This document shows positions 17,505 to 26,685 of a DNA stretch of 64,000 bases, piece after piece. The notes under the pieces were generated by a model. That model saw nothing but the letters and a program-made list of their open reading frames with translations, did not search any database and was not told the DNA's origin. The position numbers and the translations under genes were made by a program. The DNA is taken from positions 2,666,001 to 2,730,000 of the forward strand of contig NZ_CP012559.1 of NCBI RefSeq assembly GCF_000831645.3. Direction: 5' to 3'. Each line of letters starts with the position of its first letter. Positions within the stretch are counted from its first letter, which is position 1. The stretch is from Companilactobacillus heilongjiangensis. Lineage in GTDB: Bacteria > Bacillota > Bacilli > Lactobacillales > Lactobacillaceae.

Positions 17505-17700
17505 AAGTATGCTGTTTCCAGAGCTGAGAGTATTCATTCTGCTGCGCGGTACGGTACGAGCCACGGTGCGGTCTCGAACCTCGGTTGAAGCCTTTCCAAA
17601 AACCGGAAAGTCTCCAGCTCGCCCGGTGGTGTAATGGCTAAAGCCATAACGCCACTTTCGCGGCAGATGAATACTCTCAGCTCTTCCAACTAGTTTATTT
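17505..17700 (+). repeat. Family A structured element A4 (type I)
   Basis: Outer inverted repeat of 18 perfect bp: 17520-17537 (AGAGCTGAGAGTATTCAT) with 17667-17684. The inner hairpin is CTTTCC/GGAAAG where other copies have CTTACC/GGTAAG, a clean two-sided compensatory change. The left flank GTTTATTGAAGTATGCTG matches that of A2. Sense strand plus. Confidence 0.9.
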
Positions 17701-17902
17701 TTAGTGTTTGAAATCTAGTTAGATACTCTGGAAACTTCCAACTAACGTATCAGCGTTGATAATTTTTAACGCGAATAAATATATGGAGCTTTAAAACTAA
17801 TTATACCAATTCTGAATCTGTAGTTTATTAAAAATGAATATCATTAAATTAATGAAATGGTATTAATAAAGGAATCAAATACTGTTATGTCATTAAAGAA
17901 TA

Positions 17903-18095
17903 CACTAGCCGAAGGTTGTCAGTAATATAGTCCAGCAGTGGAGGTGGCGTTATGGCTTCAGCCATTACACCACGGGACGATCTTGGAGACTTGCTGGTTT
18001 TGCAAGGCTTCAAGTCGAGGTGCGAGACCGTACTCTGGCTCGTACCGGTCCCCACAGCGGACTATATTACTGACAACCTCCGGCGGCATATGTAT
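17903..18095 (-). repeat. Family A structured element A5 (type II)
   Basis: Outer inverted repeat of 20 perfect bp: 17914-17933 (GGTTGTCAGTAATATAGTCC) with 18059-18078, extended by the type II tip GCCGAAGG../..CCTCCGGC. Inner stem CTTGC/GCAAG. Orientation minus, converging on A4. The two elements fill the 740-bp gap 17400-18141; the 200 bp between them are AT-rich and empty. Confidence 0.9.
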
Positions 18096-18137
18096 AAAAA
18101 AAGTTGATCCACCGAAAATCACCGGCAAATCAACTCT
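18096..18137 (-). terminator. Terminator of the GT2 gene
   Basis: On the minus strand GTTGAT..ATCAAC flanks an inner CCGGTG/CGGTGG-like stem and is followed by seven T. It directly follows the glycosyltransferase stop. Confidence 0.65.
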
Positions 18138-18141
18138 GCAG

Positions 18142-19080
18142 TTATTTTTTATCTTTAACGATATAAATTGGACGCTTCTTAACTTCCAAGAAAATCTTTC
18201 CGATATATTCTCCCAAAATACCAATACTGAGCAATTGAATTCCACCAATTAACAGAACGATTGAGACAAGTGAGGCCCAGCCATTGACGCTGCTGAGGGG
18301 ATTGACGAACTTTCTGATAATGATAGCGATAATTGCAACGATTGATGTAATGGAGAAAATTGTTCCCATCCATGTGGCAAACATTAGTGGACCTTCGGAA
18401 AAATCAACAATACCGGTAATAGCGTATTTGAAAAGTTTCCAGAAGTTCCATGAAGTAGTTCCGGCTGAACGTTCGCGGTTCTTGTAAGGTAGATACTTAG
18501 TTTTAAAACCGACCCAACTAAAAATACCCTTTGAAAAACGATTGTACTCAGTCATTGATTTGATGGCTTCGACCATTTGTCTTGTCATAAGACGATAATC
18601 TCTAGCACCAGGAATAATTTTTGTTTGTGACATCTTATTGATTACTTTGTAGAAGCCTTCTGAGAAGAAAGAGATAATCTTATTTTCGCCTTCACGGTCC
18701 ATACGGGCTGTTCCGACACAATCATATTCACTATCTTCAGCTTCAAGCATATCGAACATTTCGGGCAACATTTCAGGAGGATCTTGAAGGTCGACATCCA
18801 TAACGGCAGTATACTCACCAGTTACTTCATTCAAACCTGCATATAAAGCAGCTTCTTTACCAAAATTACGTGAGAAGGAAATGAAATGAACCTCGTCACT
18901 GTGGTTTTTTTGTAAATCTTTGAGAATTGAATAAGTGCGATCTTTTGATCCATCATCGATAAACCAATATTCAAGTTTAAACTTGTTAGTTTCTTCCTTG
19001 AGTTTAGTCATAGCGTCATAGTAAATGTTAATCGTTTCTTCTTCATTAAAACACGGAACGATAAGAGATATAGTTTTCAT
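18142..19080 (-). CDS. GT2 family glycosyltransferase, polyprenyl-phosphate type (GtrB/CsbB-like)
   Basis: 312 residues from the ATG at 19080 (a GTG 18 bases earlier is in frame). An N-terminal GT-A domain has LIVPCFNEEETI, FIDDGSKDRT and AVMDVDLQDPPEMLPEM (the DxD-like metal site, about residues 90-105), then FSKGIFSWVGFKT. Two C-terminal transmembrane helices (about 230-250 and 265-290) end in ILGEYIGKIFLEVKKRP. These are the hallmarks of enzymes that load a sugar onto undecaprenyl or dolichyl phosphate for envelope glycosylation. It lies downstream of the coiled-coil protein gene, with a terminator between. Confidence 0.85.
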   Translation of the reverse strand: MKTISLIVPCFNEEETINIYYDAMTKLKEETNKFKLEYWFIDDGSKDRTYSILKDLQKNHSDEVHFISFSRNFGKEAALYAGLNEVTGEYTAVMDVDLQDPPEMLPEMFDMLEAEDSEYDCVGTARMDREGENKIISFFSEGFYKVINKMSQTKIIPGARDYRLMTRQMVEAIKSMTEYNRFSKGIFSWVGFKTKYLPYKNRERSAGTTSWNFWKLFKYAITGIVDFSEGPLMFATWMGTIFSITSIVAIIAIIIRKFVNPLSSVNGWASLVSIVLLIGGIQLLSIGILGEYIGKIFLEVKKRPIYIVKDKK

Positions 19081-19103
19081 AGATTCTTTCACTTTCACAT
19101 TAA

Positions 19104-19138
19104 TTATAAAAAAACACTCACGAATGAGCGTTTTTAAT
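19104..19138 (-). terminator. Terminator after the coiled-coil gene
   Basis: AAAACACTCA-CGAA-TGAGCGTTTTT, a 9-bp stem with one G.T, followed by T-runs on both strands. It separates the coiled-coil gene from the GT2 gene. Confidence 0.75.
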
Positions 19139-21054
19139 TAAATTTTTAACGATTCTGGAAGAGATAACATACCATTACTTGATGTGTTAATAACACTAAC
19201 ACTAATATCGCGGTTTGTCTTATTCTCAATTTCGTGAAGATCGTCATCTGTTTGAACGAAAATGTCCTTGATATCGCTGTTCTTATCGAGTAAATCAATT
19301 ACTGCATCAATGTTCTTAACAACATCTTGTAATAGACGAATTGTATCGTCGCTAGAAATGCTGTTAACGCTCATAATGAGTTGATATAGCAAGTCGGAAT
19401 TGTTGCCAACGAAGACTGCATTTTCAGTATTTGGAGAGATACTCTTCAACCACCATGTGATAAGCTCTGATTTTTCGTTGAAGTCGTGTTCTAGAAGACC
19501 ATTCTTGTCGAATAGTTGGTAACTGACAGGATTGTTCTTTTCAAAGATTACAGTTAGAACGATTGAACCATCAGTTCTGTAGAAGTTTTGTTCAGATAAT
19601 TCTTTGTTCTTGTTAAAGTTTTGAGTTGATGACAATTGGCCGTCACCGTTATAGATGTTAGTTTTAACGATTTGATCGTTCTTGTAATAGTTGATACGGT
19701 CGATTTGTTTGCCAAAGTATTCAACAGTCATTAACAAAGTTTGTTTTTGATCGTAGATGAAAGTATCTTGTGATTCAACGTCAGTTCTAGTAACCCAACT
19801 TTCGTTTGCTGGAATGGCAACCTTCTTATCGGTAGGGTTAGGACTTGTTTGTAGTTGATCGAAGAGATTGACAACGTTTGGAATTGGTAGATGTTCAGCT
19901 TTAGCCTTGGCATCGATAACTTCGTGAATGTGGTTATTGTAGAAAGTTGAAACTACGGTAACTGGTTTTTGAAGTTTTGTTTCCAAATAGCTGATCATTC
20001 CGAAGAGGTCGTTTTGAGCGGCATCAGAATCGAAATTATCGGCAGCAACATAAAATTCTTTGTCTTTGTCGAGATAAACGTCACGAACTAGGTAAGCTGA
20101 GTGAAAAACATCTTTGATATACTTGCTGATGTAAGCAATGTTGTCATTGAGTTCTTTCAATTCGCCATCAATCTTCGAGTGTTCTTCGCCAAGACTTTGA
20201 ATGTGACGTTCCAATCCGGCAATTGTTTCGATACGGAAATTGTGGTCACTCTTCATCTTGTCTTCAATTTCGTTAGCTTCTTGTTTGAAGTTATTGATTT
20301 GTGAGTTAACTTCACTGATGTTGCTGTTTAAATCATCAGCGTCGCCGTTTAGTTTAGTGATATTTTCTTGGGCATCATTGATTTGACCCTTGAGAGTTTT
20401 TCTTTCGTCATAAAGCGTGTTGATAGAATTCTTTTGGTCTTCCATCAAAGCAAGCATTTTTTGTAAGTCTTTTTCTTCTTTGATTGAAGTAGACATGTCA
20501 GTTTCAGATTTTTCGTTTTGAGCAAGTTCATTTTGGAGTGATTCTAATTTAGCAGTCTTAGTATTAATTTCGGAATTTAATTCGTTTAGTTCAGATTGTA
20601 ATTTAGCAAGATTTTCTTCTTGTTCCTTACGATCGGCATTTACACTAGCGAGGTGCTCTTTAGCAGCATCATCGTTTTGGGCTTTTGTATCGGCAAGCTT
20701 ATCGTTAGACTCTTTTTCGTCACGCTTAAGAGTTCTAAGATATTTATCAAGTGTAGCTTTCTTAGCTTCAAAATCATCCTTTTCAGTGAAAAGGTTCGTT
20801 TTAAGATCATTGCGTAGTTGTGCATATTGATGAGAAAGTCCGTTCATTTGCTCTTCAATATTGATACGCTTATCATGAACAGTCACAGGTAATTTCTCCT
20901 CTTTCTTTTCAGCAGGAGTGGAATCTGGCTGATTAGCGGTCGATTTCGTAGCGTTCTGCTCAGAAGTTTCGGCCTTTTTAGGAGAGTCAGGAGCAGGCGT
21001 TGCGGATTGCTCTGGTTTCTCATCAATTTTGCGTAACATGTCTAAAAATTTCAC
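19138..21054 (-). CDS. Large coiled-coil protein with a C-terminal beta-strand repeat domain
   Basis: 638 residues. A short N-terminus (MKFLDMLRKID) is followed by a Pro/Glu/Lys/Ala-rich linker (20-65). Residues about 75-320 are a long coiled coil full of Glu, Lys, Asn and heptad Leu/Ile. Residues about 320-600 are globular and contain DVYLDKDKEFYVAADNFDS, PVTVVSTFYNN and repeated short strands (INYYKNDQIVKTNIYNGDGQLSS, EQNFYRTDGSIVLTV, YQLFDKNGLL). These strands resemble the beta-sheet domain (DUF1975-like) seen in accessory-Sec and teichoic-acid glycosyltransferases, but no catalytic GT-B domain follows. No signal peptide. Function unknown; a link to the adjacent GT2 gene is inferred from position only. 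Confidence 0.55.
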   Translation of the reverse strand: MKFLDMLRKIDEKPEQSATPAPDSPKKAETSEQNATKSTANQPDSTPAEKKEEKLPVTVHDKRINIEEQMNGLSHQYAQLRNDLKTNLFTEKDDFEAKKATLDKYLRTLKRDEKESNDKLADTKAQNDDAAKEHLASVNADRKEQEENLAKLQSELNELNSEINTKTAKLESLQNELAQNEKSETDMSTSIKEEKDLQKMLALMEDQKNSINTLYDERKTLKGQINDAQENITKLNGDADDLNSNISEVNSQINNFKQEANEIEDKMKSDHNFRIETIAGLERHIQSLGEEHSKIDGELKELNDNIAYISKYIKDVFHSAYLVRDVYLDKDKEFYVAADNFDSDAAQNDLFGMISYLETKLQKPVTVVSTFYNNHIHEVIDAKAKAEHLPIPNVVNLFDQLQTSPNPTDKKVAIPANESWVTRTDVESQDTFIYDQKQTLLMTVEYFGKQIDRINYYKNDQIVKTNIYNGDGQLSSTQNFNKNKELSEQNFYRTDGSIVLTVIFEKNNPVSYQLFDKNGLLEHDFNEKSELITWWLKSISPNTENAVFVGNNSDLLYQLIMSVNSISSDDTIRLLQDVVKNIDAVIDLLDKNSDIKDIFVQTDDDLHEIENKTNRDISVSVINTSSNGMLSLPESLKI

Positions 21055-21179
21055 GAATGAATTCCCCCATAAAAAGACTTATAATAGTTACTAAAGAGTA
21101 GCATTTTTTCATATCAGTGTAAAGTCTGGTACAAAGCTATTTGAAGAGAATACCTAGACCAAAAAAGGAGAGTTTTTGT

Positions 21180-22385
21180 ATGAAGATTATGGCTATAAAC
21201 GCAGGTAGTTCAACCTTGAAGTGGAAACTTTTTGAAATGCCTGAAAAAACAACAATCGCTTCCGGTATGATCGATCGCTTGGGTAGTCCTAAGGCTGTGT
21301 TCAAACTGAAGTATAACGGTAAAAAAATTGAGCATGAAGAAGCTATCAAATCTAATGATATTGCCGTTTTGTCAATTCTGGATGCGCTCAAGGATATGAA
21401 TATCATCGATCGGTTCGAAGATATTGTCGCTTTTGGTCATCGTGTCGTTGCCGGTGGTGAAGAGTTTAAAAAGTCGGAAATCGTTACAGAAGAAAACTTA
21501 CAAAAAATCGAAGATTTAGCCGAATATGCACCGTTACACAACAAAGTTGAAGCATATTACATCAATGTCTTTAAAAAGTTGGTTCCTAAGGCTATTCAGG
21601 TCGCTGTCTTTGATACATCCTTCTTCGTCGATATTCCTGAAGAAAATTACATGTATAGTATCGATATGGATGATTACAAAAAATATCACGCACGCCGTTA
21701 TGGTGCTCATGGAACAAGTCACCGTTATATCGCGCAACGCCTTGATAAAATTGTCGATGGTGGGATTCAAGACAAGAACGTTATCGTTTTACATTTGGGT
21801 AGCGGCGCTTCAATTAGTGCAATTAAGAATGGTAAAGCTTACGATATTTCGATGGGATTCACACCACTTGCAGGTATCATGATGAGTTCCAGAAGTGGTG
21901 ATATTGACTTTTCAATCTTGCCATATTTGATGAGAAAGCTCGGTTTGACTGATATTAATGACATGATCGATATCTTGAATAAGAAGTCTGGTTTGTTAGG
22001 TATTTCTGGCGTTTCACCAGATATGCGTGATATCGAAGCAGCCGAAGATACCAACCAAAGAGCTAAGTTAGCTTTGGAAATGTATCGTAATCGGATTATC
22101 AAATTCATGGGTTCATATATCGCCGAAATGGGTGGTCTTGATGTGATTGCCTTCACTGCTGGTGTTGGTGAAAACTCAGCTGAAGTACGTGAAGACATCC
22201 TAAGTGGTTTTGAATTCATGGGCTTGAAGATTGATCCAGAGAACAATCAAGTTCGTGGTAAGGAAATCAAGATAACAACAGACGATTCCAAGATTGCTGC
22301 CTATACGATTCCAACCAACGAAGAGTTGATGATTGCTCAAGATACTTATGGTTTTGCCAAACTATTAGACGGATATAGAAATTAA
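21180..22385 (+). CDS. ackA: Acetate kinase (first of two)
   Basis: 401 residues from the ATG at 21180, nine bases after AAGGAG. Interconverts acetyl phosphate and ADP with acetate and ATP. Visible family motifs: MAINAGSSTLKW (phosphate 1), GHRVVAGGE, VFDTSFF, RRYGAHGTSHRYIA, LHLGSGASISAIKNGKAYDISMGFTPLAGIMMSSRSGD and FTAGVGENSAEVRE. A second gene of the same family lies at 38237. The two are clearly diverged paralogues, not a recent duplication. Monocistronic, with a strong terminator. Confidence 0.93.
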   Translation: MKIMAINAGSSTLKWKLFEMPEKTTIASGMIDRLGSPKAVFKLKYNGKKIEHEEAIKSNDIAVLSILDALKDMNIIDRFEDIVAFGHRVVAGGEEFKKSEIVTEENLQKIEDLAEYAPLHNKVEAYYINVFKKLVPKAIQVAVFDTSFFVDIPEENYMYSIDMDDYKKYHARRYGAHGTSHRYIAQRLDKIVDGGIQDKNVIVLHLGSGASISAIKNGKAYDISMGFTPLAGIMMSSRSGDIDFSILPYLMRKLGLTDINDMIDILNKKSGLLGISGVSPDMRDIEAAEDTNQRAKLALEMYRNRIIKFMGSYIAEMGGLDVIAFTAGVGENSAEVREDILSGFEFMGLKIDPENNQVRGKEIKITTDDSKIAAYTIPTNEELMIAQDTYGFAKLLDGYRN

Positions 22386-22395
22386 AATAAAAACT

Positions 22396-22440
22396 AAAAA
22401 AATCCTCAAGTAAGTCGATGGCTTACTTGAGGATTTTAAA
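22396..22440. terminator. Bidirectional terminator between ackA and menA
   Basis: AATCCTCAAGTAAG / CTTACTTGAGGATT, a 14-bp perfect stem with A-run and T-run on either side, between convergent genes. Confidence 0.9.
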
Positions 22441-22441
22441 T

Positions 22442-23365
22442 TTAAAAATTGAATATAACGCCTAAAATAAAGGCCACTGTCTCTGTCAAAGTTATCAGCA
22501 GGAGATTCTTAATAATCAAAGGGAATGTTTTCTTTTTGATTGGATTCTTGCTGAAAGCTTTGGCATTTTTGTACACTATAGGTGTAATTAAGAATGTCAG
22601 TAACATCATTTTTGGCAGGATACCTAGAATGACTGAACAAACTAGGGCTAAATAACCTAGGACGTATAATGATTTTAGAATGAAAATAGCGTTGGCTTTA
22701 CCCAGGTAATAAACCAATGTTTTACGTCCCAAATTGATGTCCTCTTTTTGGTCAGCTATGTTGTTGGCTAATAGTAAATTGGAAATTGAAAAGACTGTTA
22801 GAAGCGATGAAAGCAAGGCATCACCGTAAAACTTGGCATCTAAAATTACGATTGGATTATTGACAACGTTGATATAAATAGCAATCAAGTAAATTACGTA
22901 ACCCATGGTAAAACCGGAGAAGAGTTCGCCTAATGGTCCACGATTGATTGGCCAAGGCCCACCAGCATAGAAGAAACCAACGGCAAATGAGAATAATCCC
23001 AAGAATAACAATGGCCAGCCGGTTCTAGAAACGATGAATAAACCGATGATGGCAGCAATGGCTGTAAATGAAAAGTCGATCCAACCGATTAAGTGAATAT
23101 TCAAATGATTTACACCAATAACGTTGGTATCACGGCGGAAACTTTCAACACCAGTCGCATTTTTGTAATCCCAATAGTTGTCGTTGATATCAACGGCCAT
23201 ATTGAACAGAAACATCGCGATGAAAAATAGAATCAAATCAAGAGCGTTAATAGAGTGCCAGTGATAATATGAATACAAAGTTCCCATGATAAATGGGAAG
23301 ATGCTGGCAGTTTTAGCTTTAATTTCAACAAGTTCAAAAAATACTGATGGTTTCAAGAAAATCAT
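22442..23365 (-). CDS. menA: 1,4-dihydroxy-2-naphthoate polyprenyltransferase (UbiA family)
   Basis: 307 residues, about eight transmembrane helices. It attaches the isoprenoid tail to dihydroxynaphthoate to give demethylmenaquinone. The first Asp-rich motif is NMAVDINDNYWD (about 58-69) and the second is NNIADQKEDINLGRKTL (about 205-221), the positions expected of MenA/UbiA. Divergent from the polyprenyl synthase gene, 76 bp apart, so the two could share a control region. No other men genes are in the window; several lactic acid bacteria rely on external naphthoate or heme, but this cannot be judged from here. Confidence 0.88.
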   Translation of the reverse strand: MIFLKPSVFFELVEIKAKTASIFPFIMGTLYSYYHWHSINALDLILFFIAMFLFNMAVDINDNYWDYKNATGVESFRRDTNVIGVNHLNIHLIGWIDFSFTAIAAIIGLFIVSRTGWPLLFLGLFSFAVGFFYAGGPWPINRGPLGELFSGFTMGYVIYLIAIYINVVNNPIVILDAKFYGDALLSSLLTVFSISNLLLANNIADQKEDINLGRKTLVYYLGKANAIFILKSLYVLGYLALVCSVILGILPKMMLLTFLITPIVYKNAKAFSKNPIKKKTFPLIIKNLLLITLTETVAFILGVIFNF

Positions 23366-23441
23366 TCCTTTAGATTTGATAAATCCTATTATAGAATTAT
23401 TTTAGAATACAACAAAGTAATACAGGGGTAGAAGAGAGTTT

Positions 23442-24413
23442 ATGGCGAACAAAATATGGAAAAGTTATCCTCAACTCGGGGAAAAGTTGGATTTAACGAC
23501 TGACTACATTCACCAAGCAGTGAAAATAAATAATCTCGACATAAGTTCCATGATCATAGATTTAACTTCTGGTGGCAAGATGTTACGTCCAGCCTTCTTC
23601 TTGCTGTTCAGTGATTTTGGTGAAAACAAAAAGACCACAGCCGAATTGATTCCTTTGGCAGCGTCGTTAGAAATATTACATGTTGCGACACTGATTCACG
23701 ATGATGTAATCGACGATTCACCGTTACGCCGTTCGCAACCAACTATTCATACAAAATATGGTCGCCGTAACGCTATCTATGCTGGAGATTACTTATTTAC
23801 GTTATACTTTGAGCTTATTTCACGGAATTTGGCAGATAATAACGACATTCTTCGTAACGCTCTAAGTATGAAAAAAATCCTAATCGGTGAGCTGGACCAA
23901 ATGTTGATCAACTTCAATGTTAAAGCGACAACCGATATGTACTTAACTGAGATTTCAGGAAAAACAGCTGAACTTTTCAGCCTCAGTGCGACTATGGGTG
24001 CCATCGTTAGTGGTGGTAATCAGGAGTTGACTGAGCGTTGTAAAGGTATTGGCCATGATATTGGTATGGCTTTTCAAATTATCGACGATATTTTGGATTT
24101 CAGTAATTCTGTGCAAACGGGTAAACCGGTACATGAAGATTTGAAAAATGGCGTTTATTCGCTCCCTTACATTTTAGGATTGGAAGCGGGAAATAAGCAA
24201 CTGATAGAAGTCTTATCGAAAGATAAATTGTCAGCTGATGATGATTTAAAGGCCACCAATATTGTTGTTGACGAAGGGTATCTCAATCAAGCAAAAGATA
24301 TTGCCCAAGGCTACACCAAACGTGCTTTGACAGAGATTGACAAATTGCCAAAGAATACTAGTCAAAGGGTACTCAAGGCAGTGGTTAAGAAGCTGATCAA
24401 CCGAATTAAATAG
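23442..24413 (+). CDS. Long-chain polyprenyl diphosphate synthase
   Basis: 323 residues of the all-alpha trans-isoprenyl diphosphate synthase fold. First Asp-rich motif LIHDDVIDDSPLRRSQPT (about 83-100) and second FQIIDDILDFS (about 208-218), with the GGKMLRP phosphate-binding motif near residue 45. This is the catalytic subunit of heptaprenyl/octaprenyl synthesis (HepT/IspB type) and, opposite menA, most likely makes the menaquinone side chain. ATG after AGAAGAGAG. No HepS-like small subunit gene is adjacent. Confidence 0.85.
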   Translation: MANKIWKSYPQLGEKLDLTTDYIHQAVKINNLDISSMIIDLTSGGKMLRPAFFLLFSDFGENKKTTAELIPLAASLEILHVATLIHDDVIDDSPLRRSQPTIHTKYGRRNAIYAGDYLFTLYFELISRNLADNNDILRNALSMKKILIGELDQMLINFNVKATTDMYLTEISGKTAELFSLSATMGAIVSGGNQELTERCKGIGHDIGMAFQIIDDILDFSNSVQTGKPVHEDLKNGVYSLPYILGLEAGNKQLIEVLSKDKLSADDDLKATNIVVDEGYLNQAKDIAQGYTKRALTEIDKLPKNTSQRVLKAVVKKLINRIK

Positions 24414-24509
24414 TATGGCTCTGGTAATGATTAGTTTTAGTAGTATTATGTGTTTCATAAATATTTCTAAAATCTAGTTAGTTAACTTTTAGGTGATTTA
24501 GGTGAACAA

Positions 24510-24842
24510 ATGAGTAATGAAAAGAAAATGGCTGAATTAGCCAAGATAAATGAGCTTTTAGAAAAGTTGAACAAGTCTGTTTCCAAGGATGATATGTCTG
24601 TAAAAAGTGCAATTCAAGCAACTTATAATCAGATAAATAAACCTGAAAAGGATACTCAAAAGTATAAGCAGGTTCCTGAAGCGGTTCAGGATTTGAATCG
24701 CAAACTGCAAAATATGGCAGTAGCCAAGAAGTACCATTTCAGTGAGGAACAGAATAAGGTTCTGAATCAACTTCAATCATCATCGCGAGGATCATTATTG
24801 GGTGGTTCTATCGGTATTATCAATGGTGCAGTTTTTCATTAA
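24510..24842 (+). CDS. Enterocin-A-type bacteriocin immunity protein (orphan)
   Basis: 110 residues, strongly helical and basic, with no membrane segment. Pattern: KINELLEKLNKSVSKDDM, then VPEAVQDLNRKLQNMAVAKKYHFSEEQNKVLNQL and a short hydrophobic tail GGSIGIINGAVFH. This matches the four-helix EntA-immunity family that protects pediocin-like bacteriocin producers. No bacteriocin precursor, ABC exporter or histidine kinase lies nearby, so it would be an orphan immunity gene. The family call rests on size and helix pattern. Confidence 0.55.
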   Translation: MSNEKKMAELAKINELLEKLNKSVSKDDMSVKSAIQATYNQINKPEKDTQKYKQVPEAVQDLNRKLQNMAVAKKYHFSEEQNKVLNQLQSSSRGSLLGGSIGIINGAVFH

Positions 24843-24851
24843 TAGCTGAAT

Positions 24852-24892
24852 AAAGACACGTTGGACAAGACTCCTTCGTGTATTTTTTTTGT
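24852..24892 (+). terminator. Weak terminator after the immunity gene
   Basis: ACACG / CGTGT with a 16-base spacer followed by eight T; a short stem, so confidence is modest. Confidence 0.5.
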
Positions 24893-24935
24893 AAAAAAAT
24901 AAGCCTGACATTTTCTGAGTCAGACTTATTGTAAC
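24893..24935 (-). terminator. Terminator of the cyd operon
   Basis: AATAAGCCTGAC / GTCAGACTTATT, a 12-bp stem with one mismatch, followed on the minus strand by T7 after the cydC stop. Confidence 0.8.
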
Positions 24936-24945
24936 GTTATAACGG

Positions 24946-26685
24946 TTAATATCCTTGATCCATTTGATAGAGTTCTTTGAAATGTTTATTAGTTTGATAA
25001 AGCTCCTCAGGAGCACCTTCCATTTCAATGGCATCGTTATTCATGAAGACCACGTGGTCAACGTGAGTAATACCTTGCAAATGGTGAGTGACCCAGATAA
25101 TAGTTTTATCTTTTAGAACATCGAAGAATGTTTCTAGTAAATCATTTTCTGTGATTGGATCGAGTCCAACAGTAGGTTCATCCAATAGGACGATTGGTGC
25201 ATCTTGCAATAAGATTCTCGCTAACGCAATCCGTTCTTGTTCACCACCAGAAAAACGTGATCCATTTTCGCCGACAATTGTATTGTATTTGTCAGGTAAG
25301 GATTCAACTAATGGCTTTAAACCAACACGCTCGATAGCTTTTTTAACTTCGGCATCAGACTTGTGTTCGTTACCTAAACGGACATTATTCAGCAATGTCG
25401 TATTGAATAAGAATGGTTTTTGATTCAAGACTGAGAAGATACTTTCGCGCTTCTCTTGGATTTGTGAAATATCCAAGTCATTGATTCTAATTTGGCCTTG
25501 TTGTGGTGAGAGGTCCCCTAGAATCAACTGTAGAATAGTAGTTTTACCAATACCGCTGGGACCAAGTAAGGCTAATTTTTCACCTTTTTTAATTGTTTGT
25601 GAGAAATTCTTGATTAAAATTGGTGAGTTTGAATCGTATTCAAAAGTAATATTATCAACTGAAATTGATTCGAAATCTTTTGGATTCAAAGTAACTTGCT
25701 TGGGCAAATTATTGGGAATTGGTTTGATAGTATTTAAACGCTCGATAGAGTCTCTATATTGAGGCCACTCCTCGAATCCCTGACTGACAGGAATGATTGT
25801 ATCGGACAGTGGGAAAATGGCTAAGACGACCGCTGAGACGAAATTAGCCTGCTCTTGTCCATTGGTCATCGTTAGATTGGTAAAGATTAGGAAACAGATG
25901 ACAAGCACCGCAAAAATCAATTGTAAACCGAAGTCACGGTTTCGACGAAAAGATTTTGATTTATTCTTGGATTTATCTAGATTGGCAATATTTTGTGAAG
26001 TTAAATTTTTAAAGTCAGCTTTACGACCAGAAATCACCCAATCGTCGACACCCATGATGTTATCGGTCAATTGAATATACAGGTCACTTTTGACTGATTT
26101 TTGATAAGAACGGCGGGCACTCTCAATGGAGACTGAGAATAATGGAACAAGAAATACTTCAATAAATAGCAGTAGGAAAACAAAGAATCCAAAGGATGGA
26201 TTGAAGATTCCTAAGGCGATTGAAGCAATGATTGTTAAAAGATATGAGATAACAGTTGGAAAAATAGTTCTTAAATATAAATTTTGTAGGTGACTGATAT
26301 CTTCAGAAAGCAGTCCCATGATGTCACCAGTTTTATGATGTTCAGAGAAAAATGAGGCGTCACTTTCCAAAGTTTTGTATAGTCGCGTTCTCAAATCTGA
26401 TGTAACACGTAAAACCCAGTTGTGACTCTTAAGTCGTTCGAGATATTTGAAAACTGGACGACCAATACCAAAGGCACGTGTCAGTAAGATGGGAATGTAG
26501 ATTAACAAGATATTGATTGGATGTGTGGCAGCTTTGTCAATTGTGTAGCCAGAAGTAAACATTAATGCGGCTGCACAGAATGACGTCAACAGTCCCAATA
26601 ATAGGGCAGTGATCAACAATCCCTTGTATTGCTTGATATAGGGTTTAACCCAAGTGTCATGTTTGAATGTCTTGAAGAAATTCAT
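24946..26685 (-). CDS. cydC: ABC transporter subunit for cytochrome bd assembly, CydC type
   Basis: 579 residues, six transmembrane helices then an ABC ATPase. Walker A LLGPSGIGKTT (about 368-378), signature RFSGGEQERIALARILL and Walker B PIVLLDEPTVGLDPITE. The signature with the GEQER spacing and the VGLD tail resemble the CydC half of the thiol (cysteine/glutathione) exporter CydDC, needed for heme b/d assembly of cytochrome bd. Its start overlaps the upstream gene's stop by 4 bp (ATGA), indicating translational coupling. In Bacillus-style naming this last gene is called cydD. Confidence 0.88.
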   Translation of the reverse strand: MNFFKTFKHDTWVKPYIKQYKGLLITALLLGLLTSFCAAALMFTSGYTIDKAATHPINILLIYIPILLTRAFGIGRPVFKYLERLKSHNWVLRVTSDLRTRLYKTLESDASFFSEHHKTGDIMGLLSEDISHLQNLYLRTIFPTVISYLLTIIASIALGIFNPSFGFFVFLLLFIEVFLVPLFSVSIESARRSYQKSVKSDLYIQLTDNIMGVDDWVISGRKADFKNLTSQNIANLDKSKNKSKSFRRNRDFGLQLIFAVLVICFLIFTNLTMTNGQEQANFVSAVVLAIFPLSDTIIPVSQGFEEWPQYRDSIERLNTIKPIPNNLPKQVTLNPKDFESISVDNITFEYDSNSPILIKNFSQTIKKGEKLALLGPSGIGKTTILQLILGDLSPQQGQIRINDLDISQIQEKRESIFSVLNQKPFLFNTTLLNNVRLGNEHKSDAEVKKAIERVGLKPLVESLPDKYNTIVGENGSRFSGGEQERIALARILLQDAPIVLLDEPTVGLDPITENDLLETFFDVLKDKTIIWVTHHLQGITHVDHVVFMNNDAIEMEGAPEELYQTNKHFKELYQMDQGY

